Shown one piece after another: positions 1 to 8,313 of a DNA stretch of 8,313 nt. The translations under genes and the position numbers were made by a program. The notes below the pieces were generated by a model, which ran no database searches, was not told where the DNA came from, and was given only the letters and a program-made list of their open reading frames with translations. This DNA is from an uncultured Collinsella sp. (lineage in GTDB: Bacteria > Actinomycetota > Coriobacteriia > Coriobacteriales > Coriobacteriaceae), in the NCBI GenBank assembly GCA_902494855.1, contig CABUVC010000065.1, positions 1-8,313 on the forward strand, read 5' to 3'. How positions within the stretch are numbered: position 1 is the first letter of the stretch; each line of letters starts with the position of its first letter.

Positions 1-295
1 CGCCAAGCGCGAACTGCATGAGGAGACGGGCTTTAGGGCTGGTCGTATTCGCTTTTTGACGTCGATTGTCACGTCCTGCGGTTTTTGCGATGAGATCATC
101 CACATCTACTTGGCTACCAAGCTCGAGTTTGATGTGCCCAACCCCGACGATGACGAGTTTGTCAATGTGGACCTGGTGCCGCTGCACGAGCTGATCGACG
201 CCGTGCTCGACGGCAAGATCGAAGACGCCAAGACCGTCGTGGGCGCCTTGGCCTGCGATAGCATCGCGCACCGCTTGGGCGGAGCGGAGCTCTAG
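1..295 (+). CDS. Nudix hydrolase, ADP-ribose pyrophosphatase-like (3' part only)
   Basis: Only the last 97 codons are present, read from base 2; the start and the front half of the Nudix fold lie upstream of the window. The fragment opens with the end of the Nudix box, RELHEETGF (fragment residues 3-11), whose glutamates bind the catalytic metal in this family. It is followed by SCGFCDEIIHIYLA (25-38), which resembles the PGF-x-x-E stretch of ADP-ribose pyrophosphatases, and by an acidic DDDEF and VPLHELIDAVLDGKIEDAKT tail typical of that group. Such enzymes cleave nucleoside diphosphates linked to another moiety, such as ADP-ribose to AMP and ribose-5-phosphate, in the cytoplasm. Where ADP-ribose pyrophosphatases usually have a proline before GF, this protein has Cys26, so the exact substrate is uncertain. 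An internal TTG at base 56 is not a credible start because the Nudix box lies before it. The family call is firm; the substrate is inferred. Confidence 0.87.
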   Translation, partial: AKRELHEETGFRAGRIRFLTSIVTSCGFCDEIIHIYLATKLEFDVPNPDDDEFVNVDLVPLHELIDAVLDGKIEDAKTVVGALACDSIAHRLGGAEL

Positions 296-323
296 GTTAC
301 GCGGTTTTACCAAACCGCGTAAC
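296..323 (+). terminator. Perfect 12-bp hairpin after the Nudix gene
   Basis: The arms gttacgcggttt (296-307) and aaaccgcgtaac (312-323) are exact reverse complements around the loop tacc, and the stem begins at the base after the Nudix stop codon. Position and strength suggest transcript termination or 3'-end protection. No U-run follows (the next bases are gagtcgacg), so it is not a standard intrinsic terminator in either direction. The structure is seen directly; the function is inferred. Confidence 0.55.
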
Positions 324-328
324 GAGTC

Positions 329-447
329 GACGCTGCAAACGCCCCTAAGCGGCAATCTGCCTTTCAATCGTCGCTCGCGTACCGAAGTACGCGTCGCTCC
401 TCTTTCAAGGCACCTTGCTCGCTTAGGGACGTTTTCGCTGACGCTGC
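329..447. repeat. 8-bp direct repeat flanking the inverted repeat
   Basis: The octamer gacgctgc occurs at 329-336, directly abutting the left end of the inverted repeat, and again at 440-447, five bases beyond its right end. This could be a target-site duplication left by insertion of the hairpin element. The five-base offset (tcgct) on the right, and the chance of an 8-mer recurring in GC-rich DNA, leave this open. Confidence 0.35.
337..434. repeat. Long imperfect inverted repeat, MITE- or REP-like
   Basis: The 98-base segment folds on itself over nearly its whole length. The outer arms are aaacgcccctaagcg (337-351) and cgcttagggacgttt (420-434), matching at 14 of 15 positions. The middle arms are gcaatctgcctt (352-363) and aaggcaccttgc (407-418), matching at 10 of 12. 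The tip is a perfect 7-bp stem, cgcgtac (376-382) with gtacgcg (387-393), closed by the tetraloop cgaa. The segment has no credible ORF. A compact hairpin in an intergenic space suggests a dispersed non-autonomous repeat or a structured RNA, but copy number cannot be judged from one window. Confidence 0.6.
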
Positions 448-494
448 CAGAACGTCGGCGTTATGCTTGTTGGGACGCTTTGTTTTCAGCCTGA

Positions 495-507
495 CCGGTT
501 CAACCGG
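495..507. promoter_or_regulatory. Short dyad upstream of the ABC transporter gene
   Basis: The sequence ccggtt-c-aaccgg is a perfect 6-bp inverted repeat with a single central base, 35 bp before the ATG of the transporter gene. A one-base centre is too tight for an RNA hairpin with full pairing but suits a dimeric repressor site. No convincing -35/-10 pair is visible around it; the AT-rich stretch at 519-527 is a poor -10. Operator function is speculative. Confidence 0.25.
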
Positions 508-542
508 ATTTCTCACGCTATTTATTTCTCTTCGAGGATTGC

Positions 543-2315
543 ATGTTTAAAAGGTTTCTTTCGTATTACAAGCCCCAGATGGGGCTTTTTGTTGCTGATA
601 CTGTTTGTGCTCTGGTGCTTGCTGCCATTGACCTGGCGTTTCCTATTATCCTGCGCAATTTGACCGGTGGGCTATTTACTCAGGGTCAGGCTGCCATTAT
701 GCAGGCGCTCGGTATGATCGCGGTGGGTTTGGTGCTGATGTATGTCATCCGTTGCGCCTGCCGCTACTTTGTGAGCTATTGGGGCCACGTGATGGGCGCG
801 CGCATGGAGTCCAAGATGCGCGAGGACCTGTTCGACCAGTATGAGCGCTTTAGCTTTGCGTACTTCGACCGCAACAGCTCGGGCGATATGATGAGTCGCG
901 TAGTCAACGACCTGTTCGATATCTGCGAGGCGGCGCACCACGTGCCCGAGTGGATCATCATCTGCGGCATCGAGATTATCGGCTCGTTTGTGATCCTCTT
1001 TACCATCGCCCCGGTGCTGGCGCTCGCCATGGCCGTGGTAACGGCGGCGTTTGCGGTCATCATGTTTTGGCAGAACATGCGCATGCGCGAGGTCTTTAGC
1101 GACAACCGCAAAAAGATCAGCGGCATCAATGCGCAGCTGCAGGATTCGCTGGCGGGCATGCGCGTGGTCAAGAGCTTTGCCAATGAGGAGACCGAACGTT
1201 TCAAGTTCCGCGCCTCCAACAATCGCTATCTTTCGTCCAAGGAGAACATGTATCACGCCATGGGCGTTTATACCGCGACGTATGGCCTGCTCTCGGGCGT
1301 GCTGTATGTGATCGTGGTACTGCTGGGCGGCTGGCTGGTCGCCCAGGGACAGCTGCAGGCGGTCGATATGGCGACCTTTGCACTCTATATTTCGCTGTTC
1401 TGCACGCCGCTCGAGACACTCGTCAATTCGGCCGAAACGTATCAGAAGGCTATCGCCGGCTTTAAGCGTATGGACGAGGTGCTCTCGACCGCGCCGGATA
1501 TCCAGGACAAGCCGGGCGCCACGGATCTGCAGGTGACTGCCGGCGCCGTGGATTATCACGACGTGTGCTTTAACTACGAGGACGTTGAGCTGGGCGAGGG
1601 TGATGCCGACGAGCGTCCCGTTATCGACCATATGAATCTGTCCATCAAGCCCGGGCAGACCATCGCTTTGGTTGGCCCTTCGGGCGGTGGCAAGTCCACG
1701 ACCTGTTCGCTGCTGCCGCGCTTTTATGACGTGGCTGCCGGATCCATTAGCATCGACGGCCAGGACGTGCGCGATGTGACGCAGCAGAGCCTGCGCCGCG
1801 CCATCGGCCTGGTGCAGCAGGATGTCTATCTGTTTGACGGTACGATTGGCGAGAACATCGCCTACGGCAAGCCGGGCGCTACAGCGGAAGAGATCGCCGA
1901 GGCCGCCCGTCGCGCCAACATCGATGCCTTTATCGAGTCGCTTCCACAGGGCTACGACACCGTGGTGGGCGAGCGTGGCAGCCGTCTTTCGGGCGGACAG
2001 AAACAGCGCGTTGCCATCGCGCGTGTGTTTCTCAAGAATCCCAAAATCTTGATCTTGGACGAGGCGACGAGTGCTTTGGATAACGAGAGCGAGGAGGCGG
2101 TCCAGGAGTCGCTCGAAGAGCTGGCACGCGGCCGTACCACAATCATCATCGCCCACCGTCTCTCGACCATTAAACACGCCGATGAGATTGCGACCGTTGA
2201 GCATGGTCGCGTTGTGGAACGTGGCACGCATGAACAGCTTCTCGCCCGTGGCGGCACCTATGCCCGTTACTATCGAATGCAGTTCGAAGGTGCGCGTGCG
2301 CACGAGCTCGACTGA
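543..2315 (+). CDS. ABC transporter, fused permease and ATPase (exporter half-transporter)
   Basis: The 590-residue protein has the usual length and order of an MsbA/BmrA-type half-transporter that dimerises in the cytoplasmic membrane and exports a substrate using ATP. Six hydrophobic segments lie near residues 15-37, 54-76, 137-157, 159-178, 249-267 and 277-297. The ATPase domain follows, with A-loop Tyr345, Walker A GPSGGGKST (378-386), Q-loop Gln426, signature LSGGQ (482-486), Walker B ILILD (502-506) with catalytic Glu507, D-loop SALD (510-513) and H-loop His538. All key residues are intact, so it should be active. There is no peptidase or other extra domain, and the sequence does not reveal the substrate; drug, lipid or peptide export are all possible. 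The ATG at 543 is chosen because gagga (534-538) sits four bases upstream and TM1 starts soon after it. The next gene begins 19 bp after the stop, suggesting an operon. A terminator-like hairpin overlaps codons 10-17. Confidence 0.95.
   Translation: MFKRFLSYYKPQMGLFVADTVCALVLAAIDLAFPIILRNLTGGLFTQGQAAIMQALGMIAVGLVLMYVIRCACRYFVSYWGHVMGARMESKMREDLFDQYERFSFAYFDRNSSGDMMSRVVNDLFDICEAAHHVPEWIIICGIEIIGSFVILFTIAPVLALAMAVVTAAFAVIMFWQNMRMREVFSDNRKKISGINAQLQDSLAGMRVVKSFANEETERFKFRASNNRYLSSKENMYHAMGVYTATYGLLSGVLYVIVVLLGGWLVAQGQLQAVDMATFALYISLFCTPLETLVNSAETYQKAIAGFKRMDEVLSTAPDIQDKPGATDLQVTAGAVDYHDVCFNYEDVELGEGDADERPVIDHMNLSIKPGQTIALVGPSGGGKSTTCSLLPRFYDVAAGSISIDGQDVRDVTQQSLRRAIGLVQQDVYLFDGTIGENIAYGKPGATAEEIAEAARRANIDAFIESLPQGYDTVVGERGSRLSGGQKQRVAIARVFLKNPKILILDEATSALDNESEEAVQESLEELARGRTTIIIAHRLSTIKHADEIATVEHGRVVERGTHEQLLARGGTYARYYRMQFEGARAHELD
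570..593 (+). terminator. Terminator-like hairpin inside the 5' end of the ABC gene
   Basis: The arms aagcccc (570-576) and ggggctt (581-587) pair perfectly around the loop agat, and the RNA continues as UUU-G-UU (588-593), giving a run of five U from 586 to 590. This is the layout of an intrinsic terminator, placed 27 bases after the ATG and encoding codons 10-17 (K-P-Q-M-G-L-F-V). Ribosomes translating the gene would cover it, so it could cut short untranslated transcripts. The structure is directly visible; activity is inferred. Confidence 0.4.
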
Positions 2316-2334
2316 TTGATATGACAGGAAGTTT

Positions 2335-3300
2335 ATGGCTGACAAGAACCCTTTGACTCCGGAAGAAGTGACGGAGTTATTCTCCGAAATCGATGCATCC
2401 GGTGTCTTGGATCCCACGCTTGCCAAAAAGCGAACCGAGCGCATGCGTGAGAAGGAGGCTGCGGCCAAGCGCGGTGACAAAGCGGCGCTAGCGCAGCTGC
2501 GCAGCGAGGACCGCGCGAGCCAGGCAAAACATATCGACCCGCTGTCCGAGGATGATCCTTCGGGTTCGCAGGTGAGTCATACCATTACGAAGACCGCGAT
2601 GGCCGTGGTCATTGGTATTTTGGTGCTGATCGTGGGCATGCAGATTGGCTACGGCGTGATGCGTCGCCTGAACACCGCCAACCTGTCCGAGAGCGTTTCG
2701 GTCGATACCGTTTCGACGGCGCTGAAGGGCGGCCTTGAGTGGGGCAACGGCTTTACGCAGTTCCCGCTCGACTTTACCGTCGATGAAGCCGATGAGCGTA
2801 CGGGCACGGTCGAGGTGACGGTGTTGGACACATCGTCTGCCAACGAGCTCGAGCTGCTGTCCAACGGGCAGATTCAGGCCGCGGCGCTTGCGACCAACGC
2901 GTTGCTCAACGATAAGATCGACCGCGTGGTGTATAACGTTCACGCCTATATCGACGAGGATAGCAACATTCAGCACGATTCCTTCTTTGGCATGTTTCCC
3001 GCCCAGGGCCACCAGAGCGCCATCCTGACGTTCGTGTGGACCAAGAGCTCATCCAACGCCACGAATATCGACTGGAAGATGCGCATCGTGAGTATGGATG
3101 ACACCATCGCCGAGCGCATTCAGAAGCAGGTGAACTCGGTGTCGTCGTTGATTGAGGACCCGGTGGTGAGCCAGACCAAGATTGACGAGGAAAAGGCCGA
3201 ACGTGACCTGGAGCATCGTCTGCATGGCCGCGAGATTTTCCGCGGCGGCAAGCCCGATCGCACACCGTCCGAACTGCTGGAGCAGGACAAGATAAAATAA
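2335..3300 (+). CDS. Single-span membrane protein of unknown function
   Basis: I do not recognise this 321-residue protein. It has a charged N-terminal part (1-86) that looks cytoplasmic and is rich in Lys, Arg, Glu and Ala around 30-63, with a likely helical stretch. One strong membrane span follows at about 87-109, ending in Arg110-Arg111, and then a region of about 210 residues. There is no cleavable signal peptide, since the span is far from the N-terminus. With the long soluble part after the span, an N-in, C-out anchor is plausible, although the two arginines after the span weaken that orientation. The C-terminal part mixes beta-like and helical stretches (for example 152-166 and 169-188) and ends in a highly charged tail (from about 281). 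No catalytic motif or lipobox is seen. The start at ATG 2335 is supported by aggaag (2326-2331). It lies 19 bp after the ABC transporter and before a terminator, so it is probably co-transcribed and may assist that transporter, which is an inference from position only. Confidence 0.85.
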   Translation: MADKNPLTPEEVTELFSEIDASGVLDPTLAKKRTERMREKEAAAKRGDKAALAQLRSEDRASQAKHIDPLSEDDPSGSQVSHTITKTAMAVVIGILVLIVGMQIGYGVMRRLNTANLSESVSVDTVSTALKGGLEWGNGFTQFPLDFTVDEADERTGTVEVTVLDTSSANELELLSNGQIQAAALATNALLNDKIDRVVYNVHAYIDEDSNIQHDSFFGMFPAQGHQSAILTFVWTKSSSNATNIDWKMRIVSMDDTIAERIQKQVNSVSSLIEDPVVSQTKIDEEKAERDLEHRLHGREIFRGGKPDRTPSELLEQDKIK

Positions 3301-3306
3301 GACGCC

Positions 3307-3346
3307 ATCATCCCGCGTGAGCCACAAGCCCCGCGGGATGATTTTT
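3307..3346 (+). terminator. Strong intrinsic terminator after the membrane-protein gene
   Basis: The arms atcatcccgcg (3307-3317) and cgcgggatgat (3332-3342) form a perfect 11-bp stem with a 14-base loop, followed by a run of five T (3342-3346, the first of them paired). It starts six bases after the stop codon at 3300, so it ends the ABC-membrane protein transcript and separates it from the carA control region. Confidence 0.88.
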
Positions 3347-3357
3347 CCGGGACGGGG

Positions 3358-3421
3358 ATTAAAAAATCATTATGCATAGAAAGTCATAATTATCATTTCG
3401 TAAACATTTCGATGAAATTAA
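3358..3421. promoter_or_regulatory. AT-rich control region upstream of carA
   Basis: Only 13 of these 64 bases are G or C, in sharp contrast with the surrounding GC-rich DNA. The block contains the palindrome tatgcata (3371-3378), the palindrome ataattat (3386-3393), a direct repeat catttcg at 3394-3400 and 3405-3411 (11 bp apart, about one helical turn), and the dyad atttc-gat-gaaat (3406-3418). The ataattat core is shared with the classical arginine-repressor box, and carAB is a known ArgR target in several bacteria. However, the two palindrome centres are 15 bp apart rather than the 21 bp of paired ARG boxes, so an ArgR assignment is weak. The block most likely holds promoter and repressor sites. 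Confidence 0.45.
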
Positions 3422-3449
3422 CGCCATGAGGCATGCTTGCGGTTAAAAT
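3418..3449 (+). promoter_or_regulatory. Candidate carA promoter
   Basis: The hexamer TAAAAT (3444-3449) matches the TATAAT consensus at five of six positions. The nearest -35-like hexamer, TTAACG (3418-3423), matches TTGACA at four of six but with a 20-bp spacer, longer than ideal. Transcription would start near 3456, giving a leader of about 50 bases that includes the whole PyrR-type hairpin. A promoter further upstream in the AT-rich block is also possible. Confidence 0.35.
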
Positions 3450-3470
3450 ACCGCGAGGCCTAACTACACA

Positions 3471-3501
3471 CCTTTAAGCCGGTCCTGTGAGACCGGGAAG
3501 G
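3471..3501 (+). promoter_or_regulatory. PyrR-binding-type RNA hairpin overlapping the carA ribosome-binding site
   Basis: The upper stem ccggtc (3479-3484) with gaccgg (3491-3496) is capped by the six-base loop ctgtga (3485-3490), which fits the CNGNGA hexaloop known for PyrR-binding RNA in Bacillus. Below an internal bulge (taag at 3475-3478 against g3497), cctt (3471-3474) pairs with aagg (3498-3501). The whole layout of lower stem, purine-rich 5' bulge, upper stem and CNGNGA loop matches that element. The aagg arm is part of the carA Shine-Dalgarno aaggag (3498-3503), so a bound PyrR would block ribosome entry, like the translational repression described for mycobacterial PyrR. No terminator lies between hairpin and gene. 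Control of carAB by uridine nucleotides through PyrR is inferred; pyrR itself is not in this window. Confidence 0.72.
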
Positions 3502-3507
3502 AGAATT

Positions 3508-4947
3508 ATGGCGAACAACCATACCGCGGGCGCTGCCGCCCGCACCTTCGCGCCCAGCGAGCTTTGCCAGCGTATGCTGGCCAAAACCAGCAAGGGCACC
3601 TGCGGTCCCTGTATCCTGTATCTTGAGGATGGGACCATTTTTTATGGACGTGCATGCGGCGCCGAGGGCACCGCGACCGGCGAAGTCTGCTTCAACACCT
3701 CGCTCGAGGGCTACTTTGAGGTCATGACCGACCCGAGTTATGCCGGCCAAATTGTAACCATGACCTATCCGCAGATCGGCAATTACGGTATCGACGAGAC
3801 CGACGTCCAGTCGGCCTTCCCCGGCGACGCCGTGCGCCCTGCGGGCGCTCCGGCTATGCGCGGCATGATCGTTCGCGACATGTGCGCCACGCCTTCTAAC
3901 TGGCGCTCGGCCGTCAGCGTGCCGGAGTACCTGCGCGCTCACGGCATCGTCGCTATCGAGGGTGTCGACACCCGCGCTCTGGTGCGCCTTCTGCGCGACA
4001 ATGGTTCCAAGATGGGCATTATCTCGACCGAGATCTTCGACGTCGACGAGCTTGCCGAGCGTCTGGCCGCAGCGCCCACGCTGGTAGGCGAGAACCTGGT
4101 CAAGACCGTAAGTTGCCCCGCGCCTCACGAGTTTGTGGCCGCCGACCTGCCTGCCACGCATGACTTTGCGCTTGCGGCTGCCGCTCCTGCCCGTCACAAA
4201 GTGGTCGCCTACGACTGCGGTGTGAAGCGCGGTATTCTGGAGGGCCTGGTCCGTGCCGGCTGCGATCTCACCGTCGTGCCGTGGGATACGCCCGCCCAGC
4301 AGGTACTCGACATGAATCCCGATGGCGTCTTTTTGTCCAACGGCCCCGGCGACCCCGATGCCGTGGTGGAGACCTACGAGCAGGTGCAGCAGCTGATCGG
4401 CAAGGTGCCGGTCTTTGGCATTTGCCTTGGTCACCAGATGATCAGCTTGGCGTGCGGCGCCCAAATGGAAAAGCTTAAATTCGGTCACCGTGGCGGTAAC
4501 CAGCCGGTTATGAATCTGGTGAGCCGTCGCGTGGAGATCACCGCGCAAAACCACGGCTTTGGTCTGCTGTTCCCCAGTCTGGGCAAACTGATTCCGGAGC
4601 TTTCCGGCGGCGAAACCGAGCATGCGGCCGATGGCGACCTGCGCGCCTGGGTGCGTCGCGGCATCGCGCCGGTCGTGATGAACGAGCGCTTTGGTCGCAT
4701 TCGCCTGACACATGTGAACCTCAACGACGGCACCGCCGAGGGCATCCAGCTGCTCGACGCCCCGTGCTTCTCGGTCCAGTACCACCCCGAGGCTTCGCCT
4801 GGCCCCACCGATGCCCACTATCTCTTTACCGCCTTTACGCGACTCATGGACGGCGAGGAGAACTACCTGGACATCGACACCGCGAAGGACCGCCTCGCCG
4901 GCTGGAATTTCGCCGAGTCCGAGAACGCTGCGACCGAGGAGAACTAA
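3508..4947 (+). CDS. carA: Carbamoyl-phosphate synthetase small subunit (glutaminase)
   Basis: CarA hydrolyses glutamine and passes ammonia through a tunnel to CarB. The 479 residues carry the N-terminal small-chain domain (from about 35; LEDGT at 39-43, then FNTSLEGYFEVMTDPSY) and a class I glutamine amidotransferase domain. The nucleophile is Cys306 in GICLGHQ, and the other triad members are His426 and Glu428 in QYHPEASPGP; SNGPGDP and GHRGGNQPV are also present. The usual length is about 360-390, so this protein is long. It has about 30 extra N-terminal residues, about 36 extra between QNHGF (347-351) and THVNLNDGT (from 401), and about 24 extra at the C-terminus. ATG 3508 is chosen because aaggag (3498-3503) precedes it. 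An in-frame GTG at 3487 lies in the PyrR-type hairpin loop and is rejected, and ATG 3574 has no ribosome-binding site. carB follows after 2 bp. Confidence 0.97.
   Translation: MANNHTAGAAARTFAPSELCQRMLAKTSKGTCGPCILYLEDGTIFYGRACGAEGTATGEVCFNTSLEGYFEVMTDPSYAGQIVTMTYPQIGNYGIDETDVQSAFPGDAVRPAGAPAMRGMIVRDMCATPSNWRSAVSVPEYLRAHGIVAIEGVDTRALVRLLRDNGSKMGIISTEIFDVDELAERLAAAPTLVGENLVKTVSCPAPHEFVAADLPATHDFALAAAAPARHKVVAYDCGVKRGILEGLVRAGCDLTVVPWDTPAQQVLDMNPDGVFLSNGPGDPDAVVETYEQVQQLIGKVPVFGICLGHQMISLACGAQMEKLKFGHRGGNQPVMNLVSRRVEITAQNHGFGLLFPSLGKLIPELSGGETEHAADGDLRAWVRRGIAPVVMNERFGRIRLTHVNLNDGTAEGIQLLDAPCFSVQYHPEASPGPTDAHYLFTAFTRLMDGEENYLDIDTAKDRLAGWNFAESENAATEEN
3526..3543 (+). other. All-GC hairpin in carA codons 7-12
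   Basis: The arms gcgggcg (3526-3532) and cgcccgc (3537-3543) pair perfectly around ctgc, just 18 bases past the start codon. It lies inside the footprint of an initiating ribosome and directly downstream of the PyrR-type hairpin, so it may add to translational control. It may equally be a by-product of GC-rich alanine and glycine codons. Confidence 0.25.
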
Positions 4948-4949
4948 CA

Positions 4950-8264
<3,315 letters not shown>

Positions 8265-8284
8265 TGCGACCTGTCCGGCCGGGA

Positions 8285-8310
8285 CGGAGGGGGCCGAGTT
8301 TCCCCCTTCG
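8285..8310 (+). terminator. GC-rich hairpin after carB, possible terminator
   Basis: The arms cggaggggg (8285-8293) and cccccttcg (8302-8310) form a 9-bp stem (one G-U pair) with an 8-base loop, 20 bases after the carB stop. The window ends three bases later, so a U-run cannot be seen or excluded. A terminator ending carAB, or attenuating a longer pyr operon, is plausible. Confidence 0.5.
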
Positions 8311-8313
8311 CTC

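Noticed and set aside
463..663. A 66-codon hydrophobic open frame overlapping the start of the ABC gene
   Set aside because: It has no ribosome-binding site and is out of frame with the confirmed transporter; its hydrophobic residues come from reading the TM1 codons in another frame.
2290..2303. Inverted repeat gtgcg-cgtg-cgcac at the end of the ABC gene
   Set aside because: No U-run follows and the next gene starts shortly after, so it is unlikely to end transcription; alternating GC bases make such repeats common.
672..2480. A 602-codon open frame on the minus strand opposite the ABC transporter
   Set aside because: It mirrors a real gene with intact ABC motifs. Its translation is rich in His, Arg and Ala with no family motif, as expected for the antisense of GC-rich coding DNA.
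3433..3477. A 14-codon leader ORF (MLAVKIPRGLTTHL) ending at the PyrR-type hairpin
   Set aside because: Its gagg sits only one base from the ATG, the likely -10 lies inside it, and it has no run of a regulatory amino acid, so a leader-peptide attenuator is not supported.
3487..3507. GTG at 3487 as the carA start
   Set aside because: It lies in the loop of the PyrR-type hairpin and would put the aaggag ribosome-binding site inside the coding region; ATG 3508 fits better.
4764..4949. Extension of carB upstream to an in-frame ATG at 4764
   Set aside because: The extra 62 residues overlap carA, show no homology to CarB N-termini, and the ATG at 4950 has a good ribosome-binding site and yields the family's expected start.

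Overview
All five genes in this window lie on the + strand. The DNA is GC-rich, with coding regions biased toward G/C at third positions. The carA/carB pair, the codon bias and the style of the neighbours suggest an actinobacterium of the Coriobacteriia, probably Collinsella or a relative. That assignment is an inference from sequence style only.

Layout. Bases 1-295 hold the 3' end of a Nudix hydrolase of the ADP-ribose pyrophosphatase type; its start lies outside the window. Bases 296-542 are non-coding and full of structure: a perfect 12-bp hairpin just after the Nudix stop, then a long imperfect inverted repeat (337-434) flanked by an 8-bp direct repeat, then a short dyad before the next gene. 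Bases 543-2315 encode a complete ABC exporter half-transporter with fused membrane and ATPase domains. A terminator-like hairpin lies inside its first codons. Nineteen bases later, 2335-3300 encode a single-span membrane protein of unknown function, probably in the same operon. A strong intrinsic terminator (3307-3346) closes this unit.

Bases 3347-3507 are the control region of the pyrimidine/arginine gene pair carA-carB. It contains a block of about 20% GC with several dyads and repeats, a weak candidate promoter, and an RNA hairpin that matches the known PyrR-binding element and includes the carA Shine-Dalgarno sequence in its lower stem. carA (3508-4947) and carB (4950-8264) are complete, separated by 2 bp, and encode the two subunits of glutamine-dependent carbamoyl-phosphate synthetase. 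CarA supplies ammonia from glutamine. CarB uses two ATP to build carbamoyl phosphate, the shared precursor of pyrimidines and arginine. A GC-rich hairpin lies after carB at the window edge.

I see no phage, CRISPR, insertion sequence with a transposase, tRNA or rRNA, and no obviously new multi-gene system. The most interesting features are regulatory or structural: the PyrR-type hairpin over the carA ribosome-binding site, the terminator-like hairpin inside the ABC gene, the long inverted repeat with flanking direct repeats, and a roughly 36-residue insertion in the CarA glutaminase domain.
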